A stretch of 61,940 nt of DNA from Verrucomicrobiia bacterium (GCA_026414705.1 JAOAIM010000003.1:3587-65526); one strand, 5' to 3'. Shown: positions 53,614-61,553, numbered from the stretch's first letter. The notes: a model not told the origin generated them from the letters alone. Numbers and translations: made by a program.

Positions 53614-54111
53614 TCAGCGGCCGGGCGGAAGCCACTTGATGATGCGGGCCGGGTTGCCCGCCACCACGGCGCCGGGCGGCACGTCTTTGGTGACCACGCT
53701 GCCCGCGCCCACGAGCGCGTTCTCGCCAATCGTCACCCCGCACAGGATGGTCGCGCCCGAACCAATCGAAGCGCCCCGTTTGACCACGGTGGGAATGCAC
53801 TCCCAGTCGGCCTCGGTCTGCAGGCGGCCGTCCCCGTTGGTCGCGCGCGGATACCGGTCGTTGATGAAGGTGACGTTGTGTCCGATGAACACGTCGTCTT
53901 CCACGGTCACTCCTTCGCAGATGAAGGTGTGACTGGAAATCTTGCATCGGTTGCCGATTTTGACGCCCTTTTGAATCTCGACAAACGTGCCGATCTTCAC
54001 GTCGTCGCCGATCTCGCAACCGTAGAGATTGGTGAAGTCGTAGATGCGAACGTTGCGGCCCAGCCGCACGTCCGGCGCAATGCGTTGAAAGCGCAGTTCG
54101 GCGGCACTCAT
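53614..54111 (-). CDS. wbpD: WbpD-like hexapeptide N-acetyltransferase
   Basis: A compact 165-residue left-handed beta-helix enzyme, the usual length for WbpD/WlbB. The hexapeptide rungs [39 protein letters not shown] and [19 protein letters not shown] and the acceptor-side [20 protein letters not shown] are well preserved. Known WbpD N-acetylates UDP-GlcNAc(3NH2)A to UDP-GlcNAc(3NAc)A with acetyl-CoA. Its start overlaps the stop of the WbpB-like oxidoreductase by 4 bp, reproducing the wbpB-wbpD adjacency of Pseudomonas and Bordetella loci. Family assignment strong; a longer relative is encoded at 26.3 kb. Confidence 0.87.
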   Translation of the reverse strand: MSAAELRFQRIAPDVRLGRNVRIYDFTNLYGCEIGDDVKIGTFVEIQKGVKIGNRCKISSHTFICEGVTVEDDVFIGHNVTFINDRYPRATNGDGRLQTEADWECIPTVVKRGASIGSGATILCGVTIGENALVGAGSVVTKDVPPGAVVAGNPARIIKWLPPGR

Positions 54112-55280
54112 GGCGTCACTCGCGCCCGCGGGCGCACCGACGGCTTGATCGCGCGGCGGGCGCGGCCCCGGGCCTTCGCCCGGCCGTTGCGCGCGCTGCC
54201 GTTTTTGACCACCAGCCGCACGGCGATGCGTCCGTTGGCCGCCGGTTGGCCGTTGACGCGGAAGGGCAACTCGACCGGACTGCCGCCGCGACGCAACGAT
54301 TCCGAGGAGGCTTCCAGAATCTCGACCAGTTGCCGGCCCTGCTCACCGTCGGACAACGGTTTGGCGCCGGTGCGAATGCAGTCCAGGAAATGCTGGCACT
54401 CCACCTTGAGCGGCTCCTCCTGCTTCAGGTAGGGGATGTAAACGTCGCCGTAGTGGTAGGCATAGTGGAACTCGCCAAACGTGTCGTAGTGCGGCGGCCG
54501 TTCCACGCGGGCGTCGAAGATGCGGATTTTCTCCAGCGGCGCCACGTCGTCGTAAACGATCATCCGGCGGCTGCCCACGATCGTCATCTCGCGCACCTTT
54601 CGCGGATCGAGCCAACTGCTCTGGATGATCGCCGTTTGTTGTTTGGGAAACGTCAGGCACATGGTCGTCACGTCCTCGATGCCCGGGGTCACGTGCGACA
54701 TGCCGCGGCAGTTCACGGCAGTGGGCTGCTGGCCGATGATGTATTGGATGATCGAGATGTCATGCGGCGCGAGGTCCCACGCGACGTTGATGTCCTTCTG
54801 GAACAGTCCCAGGTTGAGCCGACGCGCCGAGATGTAGCGGATTTCGCCCAGGTCACCCGAGTCGACGATCTCTTTGATGCGCCGCACCGCCGGCGAATAC
54901 AGAAACGTGTGGCCAACCATGAGGATCAAACCGTTCTTGCGCGCCAGCTCGATCAACTCGGTGCATTCGGCCACGGACGTGGCCATGGGCTTCTCAATGA
55001 AGGTGTGTTTGCCCGCCAGCAAACTCGCGCGCGCCATCGGGTAATGCAACCGCACCGAGGTCGCAATCGCCACCGCGTCCAGGTCCGGACGCGCCAGCAT
55101 CCGCTCAAACTGCGTCTCGGCCTCAACCTCCGGGTAAAGCTTCTTGAGGTGCGCGAGCCGCTCCTCGTTGACGTCGCACATCACCCGCAACTGACAATCC
55201 GGCAGCGTGCGGAAATTTCGGATCAGGTTCGGTCCCCAATACCCGCACCCGACCACCCCCACTCCAATCGGTTTGTTCAT
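54108..55280 (-). CDS. wbpB: Gfo/Idh/MocA sugar-nucleotide 3-dehydrogenase (WbpB/WlbA-like)
   Basis: A 390-residue oxidoreductase. The ATG at 55280 ([20 protein letters not shown]) follows a textbook AGGAGG. NAD-binding motif [15 protein letters not shown] (residues 8-22), then [20 protein letters not shown] with the EKP motif, [20 protein letters not shown] and [20 protein letters not shown], with the catalytic D-x-x-x-H element, match WbpB/WlbA-type enzymes that oxidise UDP-GlcNAcA at C3. The C-terminal tail is basic ([18 protein letters not shown]), about 35 residues longer than usual. It begins 22 bp after the sugar transferase and is coupled to the WbpD-like gene by a 4-bp overlap. Confidence 0.84.
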   Translation of the reverse strand: MNKPIGVGVVGCGYWGPNLIRNFRTLPDCQLRVMCDVNEERLAHLKKLYPEVEAETQFERMLARPDLDAVAIATSVRLHYPMARASLLAGKHTFIEKPMATSVAECTELIELARKNGLILMVGHTFLYSPAVRRIKEIVDSGDLGEIRYISARRLNLGLFQKDINVAWDLAPHDISIIQYIIGQQPTAVNCRGMSHVTPGIEDVTTMCLTFPKQQTAIIQSSWLDPRKVREMTIVGSRRMIVYDDVAPLEKIRIFDARVERPPHYDTFGEFHYAYHYGDVYIPYLKQEEPLKVECQHFLDCIRTGAKPLSDGEQGRQLVEILEASSESLRRGGSPVELPFRVNGQPAANGRIAVRLVVKNGSARNGRAKARGRARRAIKPSVRPRARVTP

Positions 55281-55302
55281 GGTTGTGTTCCTCCTTGGTG
55301 TT

Positions 55303-56241
55303 TCAAGACAGGCTTTGGTTGCGGACAAAGTAACTTGGATTCGCCTCCGAGCCGGCCCGTTCGGCGTCGAATCGCGGCATGGCTGCCGCGGCTCCGTTTT
55401 GCGCGCCGTGCCCGTTTTGGGCCAGAGCTTTGCGGCCCGCTCGCTGATCGCGCATCTGCAGGATCAGCGCCGGCACGGTTTTGAGGATGATTTTGAGATC
55501 CAGCCAGAGGCTCTGGTTGCGCGCGTATTGAATGTCCAGACGGATCATCTCGTTGAAGGTCGTGCGGTTTTTGCCGCTGACCTGCCACAGGCCGGTCAGG
55601 CCGGGCATGGCATTGAAGCGCTCCATCTGCCAGGGCAGATATTGCTCGAACTCATAGGGCATGCAGGGGCGAGGACCCACGAGGCTCATCTCGCCCCGCA
55701 ACACGTTGAAAATCTGCGGCAGTTCATCCAGACCCGAGGCGCGCAACAGCCGCCCGAATGGAATCACACGCGGGTCGCCCTTGGTGTCCATCTTCACCAT
55801 CGGCTTGTCCGAGCGCAGCAACTCCTGCAAATGGCCCTGGTGCAACCCGGGGTCGGCATCCACGACCATCGTGCGGAACTTGAAACAGGTGAAGCGCCGG
55901 CCCCGAAAACCAACACGCTCCTGACGGAACAACGCCGGCCCCGGCGAGGACAACCGAATCGCCACCGCAATCAGCGCCATCAACGGCACCAGCACCGGCG
56001 ACGCCACCAAAACCAGCGTCACGTCCAGCACCCGTTTCCATCGGGGCACCGAAACGGCCCGATCCAGCTCTTCGTGGCATCGCGCCGCCGAATCTGCAAC
56101 CAGGTCCGCGCCCAGACTACGCGTGCTGACCGCGACGGCCTTGTGCTGGCCGTTGAAGCCATGGGTGGCGCTGTTGCCGTTGGCCGACCCGTTGCCAATC
56201 ACCCGTCTTCCAAAACGGCCCAAGTCCAAATTCCGTTTCAC
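55303..56241 (-). CDS. Polyprenyl-phosphate sugar-1-phosphate transferase (priming enzyme, PF02397 type)
   Basis: The priming enzyme that puts the first sugar phosphate onto undecaprenyl phosphate. I chose the GTG at 56241, preceded by AGGAGC at 9 bases (312 residues). An N-terminal polar region of about 65 residues is followed by a single membrane segment (KRVLDVTLVLVASPVLVPLM) and the catalytic PF02397 domain: ALFRQERVGFRGRRFTCFKF, SGLDELPQIFNVLRGEMSLV, GPRPCMPYEFEQYLPWQMER and PGLTGLWQVSGKNRTTFNEM. It lacks the multi-TM N-terminus of WcaJ/WbaP, being of the short PglC/EpsL-like type. It heads the EPS genes after the antiterminator, with a 193-bp hairpin-bearing leader. Confidence 0.88.
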   Translation of the reverse strand: MKRNLDLGRFGRRVIGNGSANGNSATHGFNGQHKAVAVSTRSLGADLVADSAARCHEELDRAVSVPRWKRVLDVTLVLVASPVLVPLMALIAVAIRLSSPGPALFRQERVGFRGRRFTCFKFRTMVVDADPGLHQGHLQELLRSDKPMVKMDTKGDPRVIPFGRLLRASGLDELPQIFNVLRGEMSLVGPRPCMPYEFEQYLPWQMERFNAMPGLTGLWQVSGKNRTTFNEMIRLDIQYARNQSLWLDLKIILKTVPALILQMRDQRAGRKALAQNGHGAQNGAAAAMPRFDAERAGSEANPSYFVRNQSLS

Positions 56242-56303
56242 GACTCGTTTGCTCCTGGAGCGGCTTGTCGCGGTTCGATTCTCGACAATGCTCCGCACTT
56301 GCA

Positions 56304-56323
56304 GGCGGGAACTGTTTCCCGCC
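56304..56323 (-). promoter_or_regulatory. Perfect hairpin in the leader between antiterminator and sugar transferase (hairpin 2)
   Basis: GGCGGGAA at 56304-56311 and TTCCCGCC at 56316-56323 form a perfect 8-bp stem with a 4-base loop. On the minus-strand transcript the stem is not followed by a U-run, so it is not a simple terminator. It lies about 60 bases upstream of the GTG of the sugar transferase gene. It could be an RNA element recognised by a LoaP/RfaH-like protein. Confidence 0.4.
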
Positions 56324-56416
56324 CGATTTTCATCTCGGCCCCGGCCCGGCCCCCACACGCCTGTGTTCGGGGCGGACGCCAGGGGACTGCCTGGCTCTGC
56401 AGTCTCAATGCTTTTC

Positions 56417-56432
56417 GGCCCGACAACGGGCC
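56417..56432 (-). promoter_or_regulatory. Perfect hairpin directly after the antiterminator stop (hairpin 1)
   Basis: GGCCCG at 56417-56422 and CGGGCC at 56427-56432 form a 6-bp GC stem with a tetraloop, 2 bases past the stop codon of the NusG-like gene. In the transcript it is followed by GAAAAG and not a U-run. A possible pause or attenuation site acting with hairpin 2. Confidence 0.35.
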
Positions 56433-56434
56433 TC

Positions 56435-56986
56435 CTAGACCGCTGCCAACGCCGGCACGCACTCCAGCACGCTGTTGCGTTCCACCGCCAGCGATTGCCG
56501 ATGCACTTCCACCGGAGTTGGCCTCCCCAAAATGTCCAGCAACACCTGCACGCGTTGCCGCGCGGGCATCACCCGCAACACGTAGGCTCGCATGCCCGCA
56601 AACGCGCCCTCGCCCACCACCACCTCATCGCCCGGCGACAGCCGGTCTTCGACTTCCAACGGCGCGTCATCCGCAAAACATTCCTGCAACTCTTCGATCA
56701 ACGCGTCCTCCACCACCGGCACCCGACCGCCGAACCGAACCAGGCTGCTGATGCCACTGACGCGCTGCACTTCGCCAAGCTGCTCCACCGCTCCGCAGCG
56801 AACGAACAGGTAACCGGGGAACAACGGCTCGACCACGCGCACGATGCCGCGTCGCGTCACGCGCTCCACGCGCAACCGGGGCAGAAACACCTCCAACCCC
56901 AGACGCGCCGCGACATTCGCCGCCGCAATGTGTTCGTGCTTCGGCTTCGTTCGCGCGCAATACCAAGCTGCTGTTGGCCCGTTCAT
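56435..56986 (-). CDS. NusG-paralogue transcription antiterminator (RfaH/LoaP/UpxY-like)
   Basis: A 183-residue NusG-family protein. N-terminal NGN domain: WYCARTKPKHEHIAAANVAA, LEVFLPRLRVERVTRRGIVR and VEPLFPGYLFVRCGAVEQLG. C-terminal KOW domain: LSPGDEVVVGEGAFAGMRAY. Such paralogues bind RNA polymerase at leader elements and prevent premature termination in long operons; Bacteroides UpxY and Bacillus LoaP work on capsule or polyketide operons. It is the first gene of the glycan locus, and a locus of this length is the typical client. The start ATG (56986) is the only good one. It is not the housekeeping NusG, since no secE/rplK neighbours are present. Confidence 0.85.
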   Translation of the reverse strand: MNGPTAAWYCARTKPKHEHIAAANVAARLGLEVFLPRLRVERVTRRGIVRVVEPLFPGYLFVRCGAVEQLGEVQRVSGISSLVRFGGRVPVVEDALIEELQECFADDAPLEVEDRLSPGDEVVVGEGAFAGMRAYVLRVMPARQRVQVLLDILGRPTPVEVHRQSLAVERNSVLECVPALAAV

Positions 56987-57434
56987 CGCTCGATCCTGAA
57001 CCGGTCTTATCCAGTCTGCGTCACCATCGGGTGAACACGCCGTGACTTCCTTGATCGCAACCCAGAGCGGCGCGGTATTTCGGCTCGATCCGAACCCTTC
57101 TGAAATTCGTTCCTGCTCTGCGCTGCGTGGACGCTGTTTTGGCGTTCATCAACGCCTATATTGATTCACCCGCGTCCGCTGAACGCAAGGAACTGGCCAA
57201 AAGTTGATTACGGACGCCCGCTCCGTAATTTTCCCGACGAGGTTGTTGCGCGCTGAAGAACAACGTGAGGCCAAGCGCGCGGGGAAAGACGGCGCCTCTG
57301 AATCATCCGCCGGGTGAAACTCCGAACGATGGCAACGGTTGGCTATCGGTGTCCATCCGTGGTTTCACCCCTTTTTTCAGGAGAGAAAAAAGTCGCTCGA
57401 GGGTTCGGGCGTGCGCGCAACAGCAACCGCCAGA
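56987..57434. other. 448-bp intergenic region upstream of the glycan locus; probable promoter region
   Basis: No gene seen. It separates the oxidoreductase stop (57435) from the antiterminator start and must hold the promoter of the glycan locus if there is one. Reading the minus strand, an AT-richer stretch around 57155-57170 (AATCAATATAGG) could be a -10-like region, but no convincing -35 at standard spacing is seen. It also carries the inverted repeat at 57207-57229. A GGGTGAAAC/GTTTCACCC pair (57312-57320/57362-57370) spans a 41-base loop and is followed on the plus strand by a T-run. Confidence 0.35.
57207..57229. repeat. Perfect 8-bp inverted repeat, related to 27076-27095
   Basis: ATTACGGA (57207-57214), a 7-base spacer, then TCCGTAAT (57222-57229). 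On the plus strand it runs into TTTT. Its reverse complement resembles the element at 27076. It could be an operator for the glycan promoter or a member of a dispersed repeat family. Confidence 0.45.
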
Positions 57435-58625
57435 TCAGCTCAGGCCGTATTCTTTCGCGGCACCGGGACCGATTTGAGACACGGCCAACTCGCACAGGTC
57501 CACCTCCGGACCGAGCGTCACGCCGCCTTCGAGCTTGCGCCCACGGGTCAGGCTTTGCTCCGCGCCCTCCAGCACCAGCGTCGTGTAGAAGCCAAGCGTC
57601 ATCGGACTGAACGCCACCGCGCGCTCGGCTTCGGAGAGTGTTCCGTTGCGCATCGCAAGAATCTGCTGGTAAAGCCGTCCGGGCCCGCTGATTCCGTAAC
57701 CGGTCACGCGACCACCGCTTTCAAAATTTCGAAACAGAGGATTCACCTCAAAAATTCCGTCCGCGTGAATCTCTCGCAGGCCCGGGGTGTCGAGCCCCAG
57801 ATCAATCAAACCGTCGGAACAAAGCAACCGGCCCGACTGCACCGTGAGCGCGTGGGCCGAGTTCGGCACCGCCCAGCCGGTGAGAATGTGCGCGACCGCG
57901 CCGTTGGCGAAGACCACTTCGGTGTCCACCAGATCAAACCCGTGCACCGGAATCGGGCGCAGGGACGGGAGCTTTTGCGCGTAGCCCGTCGCGCGCACTC
58001 GCACCGGCACCAGATTCACGATGTGCATCAGCGCATCCGCCATGTGCACCGTCAAAAACGACACCGGCGTGTTGCGCTCCGCAAAATCCGCCGTCGCAAA
58101 AAAACGCGGCTCGTGGTTCGGGTCCGCCACGCAGAGCTTGTCGAGCATGTAAAACACGGCGGCTTGCAACGTGCCGTATCGCCCGCTCCGGTAGCGCGCC
58201 CGCGCCTCCTTGATGCGCGGGTCCTCGCGTTTGTGGAAGTCCACGCCCAGAAAGCGCCCCGCGCGCATCGCCGTCCGGATCATTTCATGCGCATCCCGCA
58301 CCGTCGCCGCCGTCGGCTTCGGAACCACCACGTCCAGCCCCGCGTTCAATGCGTCCACCGCCGGGCCGCAATGCAGGTGATCGGGTGTGTTCACCTGCGC
58401 CACGTCCAGTTCCACCTGCGCGAGCATCTCCGAGTGACTGGCAAACCGGCGATGCGCCGGCAGCCCCGCCAGGTCCCCAAACCAGTTCCGACACCGATCA
58501 TCGGGATCAGCCACGGCCGCGACCTCGATCAACGCCGAGTAGTCGCTCCGAAAATACAGGTGCTGATAAATCTCCCGCACCACCGACCCCGCGCCAATCA
58601 CTCCCAATCGCAACTTCGTCTTCAA
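57435..58625 (-). CDS. Gfo/Idh/MocA-family oxidoreductase
   Basis: A 396-residue NAD(P)-dependent oxidoreductase. The frame starts at a TTG (58625) preceded by a good GGAGG at 6 bases and immediately gives the Rossmann motif RLGVIGAGSVVREIYQHLYF. Then come VAAVADPDDRCRNWFGDLAG, VVVPKPTAATVRDAHEMIRT (EKP replaced by PKP) and GRFLGVDFHKREDPRIKEAR. The EKP lysine is retained but the Glu is Pro. Substrate is probably a sugar or sugar acid; there is no clear link to the glycan genes. It follows the M20 peptidase gene by 27 bp and likely shares its transcript. Confidence 0.78.
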   Translation of the reverse strand: MKTKLRLGVIGAGSVVREIYQHLYFRSDYSALIEVAAVADPDDRCRNWFGDLAGLPAHRRFASHSEMLAQVELDVAQVNTPDHLHCGPAVDALNAGLDVVVPKPTAATVRDAHEMIRTAMRAGRFLGVDFHKREDPRIKEARARYRSGRYGTLQAAVFYMLDKLCVADPNHEPRFFATADFAERNTPVSFLTVHMADALMHIVNLVPVRVRATGYAQKLPSLRPIPVHGFDLVDTEVVFANGAVAHILTGWAVPNSAHALTVQSGRLLCSDGLIDLGLDTPGLREIHADGIFEVNPLFRNFESGGRVTGYGISGPGRLYQQILAMRNGTLSEAERAVAFSPMTLGFYTTLVLEGAEQSLTRGRKLEGGVTLGPEVDLCELAVSQIGPGAAKEYGLS

Positions 58626-58652
58626 ACCATGCCTCCTGCCCGGCTCTCCCGT

Positions 58653-60422
58653 TCACGCGCCGCGCCCCACGCGCAGCGTTCCGGTTTCCTGCAACAAAAA
58701 CAGCGCCAGGAACTCCACCGCCGCTCGAAGCTCCCCGACCGAAATCTGCTCCGCGTCCGAGTGCGCAAAGGCCAGTTGTCCCGGCCCGAACGTGACCACC
58801 GGCATCCCCGGATACTCCGTCGCAAACAACCGCGCGTCGCACGACACCGTCCAGCCCAGGACCGGTTCGCCCTTCCACAAACCGCAGCGCCGCGCCACGG
58901 CCAGCGCGTTGCGCATGGTCGGCGAACGCGGATGCCCGTCGTAGGCCACGTTGTGCAACTTCTCGTAGGTCACAGACACCACGTCGGCACCCCGCTCCGC
59001 CCGTCCGATGCGCCGCAAAAAATTCTCCGCGCCCCGTTCCGCCGCCGCGCGCAGCCGCTCCATCACCTCGCCGATGTCATGCGTCGGCACGAACCCCTGC
59101 CCGCCCTCCAGCACCAGCGGCTCGCCCGCCACTTCGCCGCTCAACCGCAACTCCATGCGCCCGCCGGCAAGCGACTCAATCCGGGCGCGCGACGCCACCA
59201 GACTCCGCACCAGATGTGCCGTCTTGGTGATCGCCCCGTCGCGCTCGCGGATCGCGCCCATGTGACCGGTCGCCCCGTGCACGCGCACCGCAAAACCGCC
59301 GTCCCTCCGACGCAAATCGTAATGCCGCGCGACCAGGGGCCGACCCGTCGCCGGGTCCATCACCTTGGTTTTGTCGCCGTAAAGCCCGACATAGCCCGCC
59401 AAACCCGCCTCCAGACAATCTCGCACCAGCGCCTCCAGCCGCGCGTCGGGCCGACGCCCGAATCGAATTTCAAACCCCACCTCCCCGCAAATGCGGCTCG
59501 GATGCTCCCCGAACGGCCCCAGAATCCCGTGACACGTCTGCACCGGACGTTGTGGGAAAAGCGGATGCCGGCTTTCGGCCCGAATCGCCGCACCCTCCTT
59601 CTCCAACTCCTCGTTCACGAACGCGAACATCTCGAACAACGACACGCCCGGCAGCGGACGCAACTCTGCCCGATACCACACCGCCCCGCGATTGGCCGGA
59701 TAAATCTTCAACCCCGCGCACTCCAACACCATCACCACGTCATAGAGCGACTTCAGTTGCCGATCCGTCGCAAGCGACAGCGACCCGTTCCCGCCGGTTT
59801 CCTCCTCCACCACAAACATCGCCACCACGTTCCGATTCCAGCGCAGGCCCACCTGCGGCATGACCTCGGCCAGAACTCGCAATGCGCCCAGCAGACTTAC
59901 CAACGGCCCTTTGTCATCGCACGCGCCGCGACCAAACACGACCTCCCCGCGCACACGGGGCGGGAAATACGGCGCGACCACGTCCACATGCCCGTTGACC
60001 GCCACCGCCCGGCCCACGCCCTCCGCGCCCAGCCCCGGAATCACATAGAGCAGGTTGCTTCGGCCCGCGTACGCATCTTCGGCTGTCAAGCCCTCCGGAC
60101 GCGCCGCGGTTTTGGTGTGGTGCAACTGCGAAAAGTGGCGGTGCTGCTGAATCGCCGGGTTGATCGCGCGCCGTTCGGTTCGCGCCCCTTCAAAACGCAG
60201 GGCGTTGAGCTCCCGTTCGAGAATCCGAAAGCAGGCGTCCTCCGCCGCGCGCATCACCCGCACGTCGGGATTCGGCGTGGTGTTCACGCGACACAACTCC
60301 ACCAACCGTTCACGCAGCCAGTGTTGGAACTCCCGCGTGCGCGTGCACGTGGCGATGGCGCGCGCGACTCGATCCCCCAACGCGCCGGCACGGAATTCAC
60401 AGCGAGTCCGAGTGTGGTTCAC
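58653..60422 (-). CDS. M20-family metallopeptidase/deacylase
   Basis: A zinc-dependent M20 hydrolase. Visible metal-site motifs are AVAVNGHVDVVAPYFPP (His, Asp), GRGACDDKGPLVSLLGALRV (bridging Asp), VVEEETGGNGSLSL (catalytic Glu pair) and PVVTFGPGQLAFAHSDAEQI (His near the C-terminus), with a dimerisation domain between. The N-terminus is unclear: the frame is open to a TTG at 60569. I use the GTG at 60422 but a TTG at 60380 is as likely; the family helix REFQHWLRERLVELCRVNTT begins near residue 77 of the longest frame. Substrate may be an acyl amino acid or a dipeptide. It is co-directional with the oxidoreductase downstream. Confidence 0.75.
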   Translation of the reverse strand: MNHTRTRCEFRAGALGDRVARAIATCTRTREFQHWLRERLVELCRVNTTPNPDVRVMRAAEDACFRILERELNALRFEGARTERRAINPAIQQHRHFSQLHHTKTAARPEGLTAEDAYAGRSNLLYVIPGLGAEGVGRAVAVNGHVDVVAPYFPPRVRGEVVFGRGACDDKGPLVSLLGALRVLAEVMPQVGLRWNRNVVAMFVVEEETGGNGSLSLATDRQLKSLYDVVMVLECAGLKIYPANRGAVWYRAELRPLPGVSLFEMFAFVNEELEKEGAAIRAESRHPLFPQRPVQTCHGILGPFGEHPSRICGEVGFEIRFGRRPDARLEALVRDCLEAGLAGYVGLYGDKTKVMDPATGRPLVARHYDLRRRDGGFAVRVHGATGHMGAIRERDGAITKTAHLVRSLVASRARIESLAGGRMELRLSGEVAGEPLVLEGGQGFVPTHDIGEVMERLRAAAERGAENFLRRIGRAERGADVVSVTYEKLHNVAYDGHPRSPTMRNALAVARRCGLWKGEPVLGWTVSCDARLFATEYPGMPVVTFGPGQLAFAHSDAEQISVGELRAAVEFLALFLLQETGTLRVGRGA

Positions 60423-60701
60423 AGCAACCGCGCTGTCGGCTGCGATCCACGCGGAATCGCGCCGCAGCGGCCTGCGAAAGCTAACCGGCCCTGTTTCGCA
60501 TGCGCAAGCGAACAAACGGTTTGCCGCTTCGCGCCCGAATGGTTGATCAGCTTGCGCCGTGCTGCTCAAAGCCCGGGAGTCTTTGGTCGAGCATGGAAAT
60601 CGCAGCGGCCCGCGACAAACCTGCAGATTTCACACTTGTTGAGTCCAATTTCACCAGCACCGCGTTTGAGCGCGGCGAACCGGGGCGAATCGGCCTGCCA
60701 G

Positions 60702-60744
60702 CGTTTCAACGGCTTGTGACTTTCTGCGAGAAGCCGTTGAAACG
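60702..60744. repeat. Inverted repeat with perfect 14-bp arms
   Basis: CGTTTCAACGGCTT (60702-60715) pairs with AAGCCGTTGAAACG (60731-60744) across a 15-base loop. It stands between convergently placed repeats, not next to any gene start. No T-run follows on either strand. It looks like a member of an intergenic palindromic repeat family. Confidence 0.6.
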
Positions 60745-60768
60745 GCTCTGACCGGTTGGTCGCCAAAT

Positions 60769-60788
60769 CACCGGGCTGAAGCCCGGTG
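60769..60788. repeat. Palindromic hairpin with 8-bp GC-rich arms
   Basis: CACCGGGC (60769-60776), loop TGAA, GCCCGGTG (60781-60788). It lies 25 bases from the preceding inverted repeat and about 145 bases after the end of the BrnA-like gene. The two could together terminate the toxin-antitoxin transcript, although no U-tract is present. Confidence 0.55.
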
Positions 60789-60933
60789 TGGATACGAGGT
60801 GCGTGAAAAATGCAAGTTGGGTTTTTGACCGTGCGGGTCAGCACCACCTTGCCGTAAAGCACGGAATCCATGAGAAGCCGGCCACATCCCGGCGCATCAC
60901 CTTGCGACCCGCGCCAAACACGTCAAAGGTGGT

Positions 60934-61188
60934 TCAGTCGCCAACCCGCGCGTGGGTCTCCAAGACGCGCTGCATCAATTCCGCGGGGCTTTGACGCCGC
61001 CGTCGTGCCTCGCGTTCGTAGTATCGGAAGCTCCGAGCTGGGAGGGAAATGGTCACCTTCACCTCGCGGAGCGCCTTTCGGACCTGCTCCGGGCTGGGCA
61101 AAAAATCGAGCTTCACCGGCGAACCGGGCAACCCAAGCCGCTCACTATTCAGCTCGTCGAGGTCAACGTATTTGATTTTGCGCTTCAT
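60934..61188 (-). CDS. brnA: BrnA-like/CopG-type antitoxin
   Basis: An 84-residue protein from the ATG at 61188 (MKRKIKYVDLDELNSERLGL). The C-terminal half, VKVTISLPARSFRYYEREAR then RRRQSPAELMQRVLETHA, is a ribbon-helix-helix DNA-binding domain. It overlaps the BrnT-like gene by 26 bp and follows it, the standard brnT-brnA order. The antitoxin should bind and neutralise BrnT and repress the shared promoter. Similarity to BrnA proper is limited, so CopG-type antitoxin is the safer name. Confidence 0.75.
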   Translation of the reverse strand: MKRKIKYVDLDELNSERLGLPGSPVKLDFLPSPEQVRKALREVKVTISLPARSFRYYEREARRRRQSPAELMQRVLETHARVGD

Positions 61189-61459
61189 ACAGCTCTTTGC
61201 CCTTTCGCCAGTATCCGGCGCCAATGATACGCACCCGCCCCAACCGCCGCGTGAATCGCACGGTCAAAATAGCATCGCCCACCCGGCCCAGGCAATACCA
61301 CCGCTGCTCGCGAAGACTGTGGCGCAGGTCTGGCAGAATTACCCGCTGCGGATCAGCAAACGCCTCAACCGCTTCGACGAACGAAACGCCGTGCTTGGCG
61401 AGGTTGCTTGCGGCCTTGGCATCGTCCCATTCAAAAAACTGTCCGAAAACAACTGTCAT
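61163..61459 (-). CDS. brnT: BrnT-family ribonuclease toxin
   Basis: A 98-residue protein from the ATG at 61459 (MTVVFGQFFEWDDAKAASNL); an in-frame non-ATG extension exists to 61501. The signatures FEWDDAKAASNLAKHGVSFV, LPDLRHSLREQRWYCLGRVG and GRVRIIGAGYWRKGKELY follow the BrnT consensus (EWD-x-x-K-x-x-x-N-x-x-KHG, later RxIIxA). BrnT is an RNase of the RelE-like fold that arrests translation under stress. Paired with the RHH antitoxin downstream. Catalytic residues were not checked one by one. Confidence 0.85.
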   Translation of the reverse strand: MTVVFGQFFEWDDAKAASNLAKHGVSFVEAVEAFADPQRVILPDLRHSLREQRWYCLGRVGDAILTVRFTRRLGRVRIIGAGYWRKGKELYEAQNQIR

Positions 61460-61553
61460 GCGCACGATCCGCGCCCGCCGGGTTGTTCGCCCACTGAGCA
61501 AGCCCGCACAATTTCCCGTGGCCCAGCTTCAGGACGAGCCGGGGGCCGGCGCT

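Larger units (their letters stand above)
60423..60933. other. 511-bp intergenic region with hairpin repeats
   Basis: No convincing gene. A 101-codon frame on the minus strand (60566-60871) is open, but it runs through the two inverted repeats below and has atypical composition, so I do not call it. The region contains the 14-bp-arm repeat at 60702-60744 and the hairpin at 60769-60788. Confidence 0.5.

Noticed and set aside
57312-57376. GGGTGAAAC/GTTTCACCC pair followed by a T-run on the plus strand
   Set aside because: The loop is 41 bases and no gene runs into it on the plus strand, so a terminator call is not supported.
60566-60871. 101-codon minus-strand frame
   Set aside because: It runs through the two palindromic repeats and shows no domain; it probably arises from repeat sequence.
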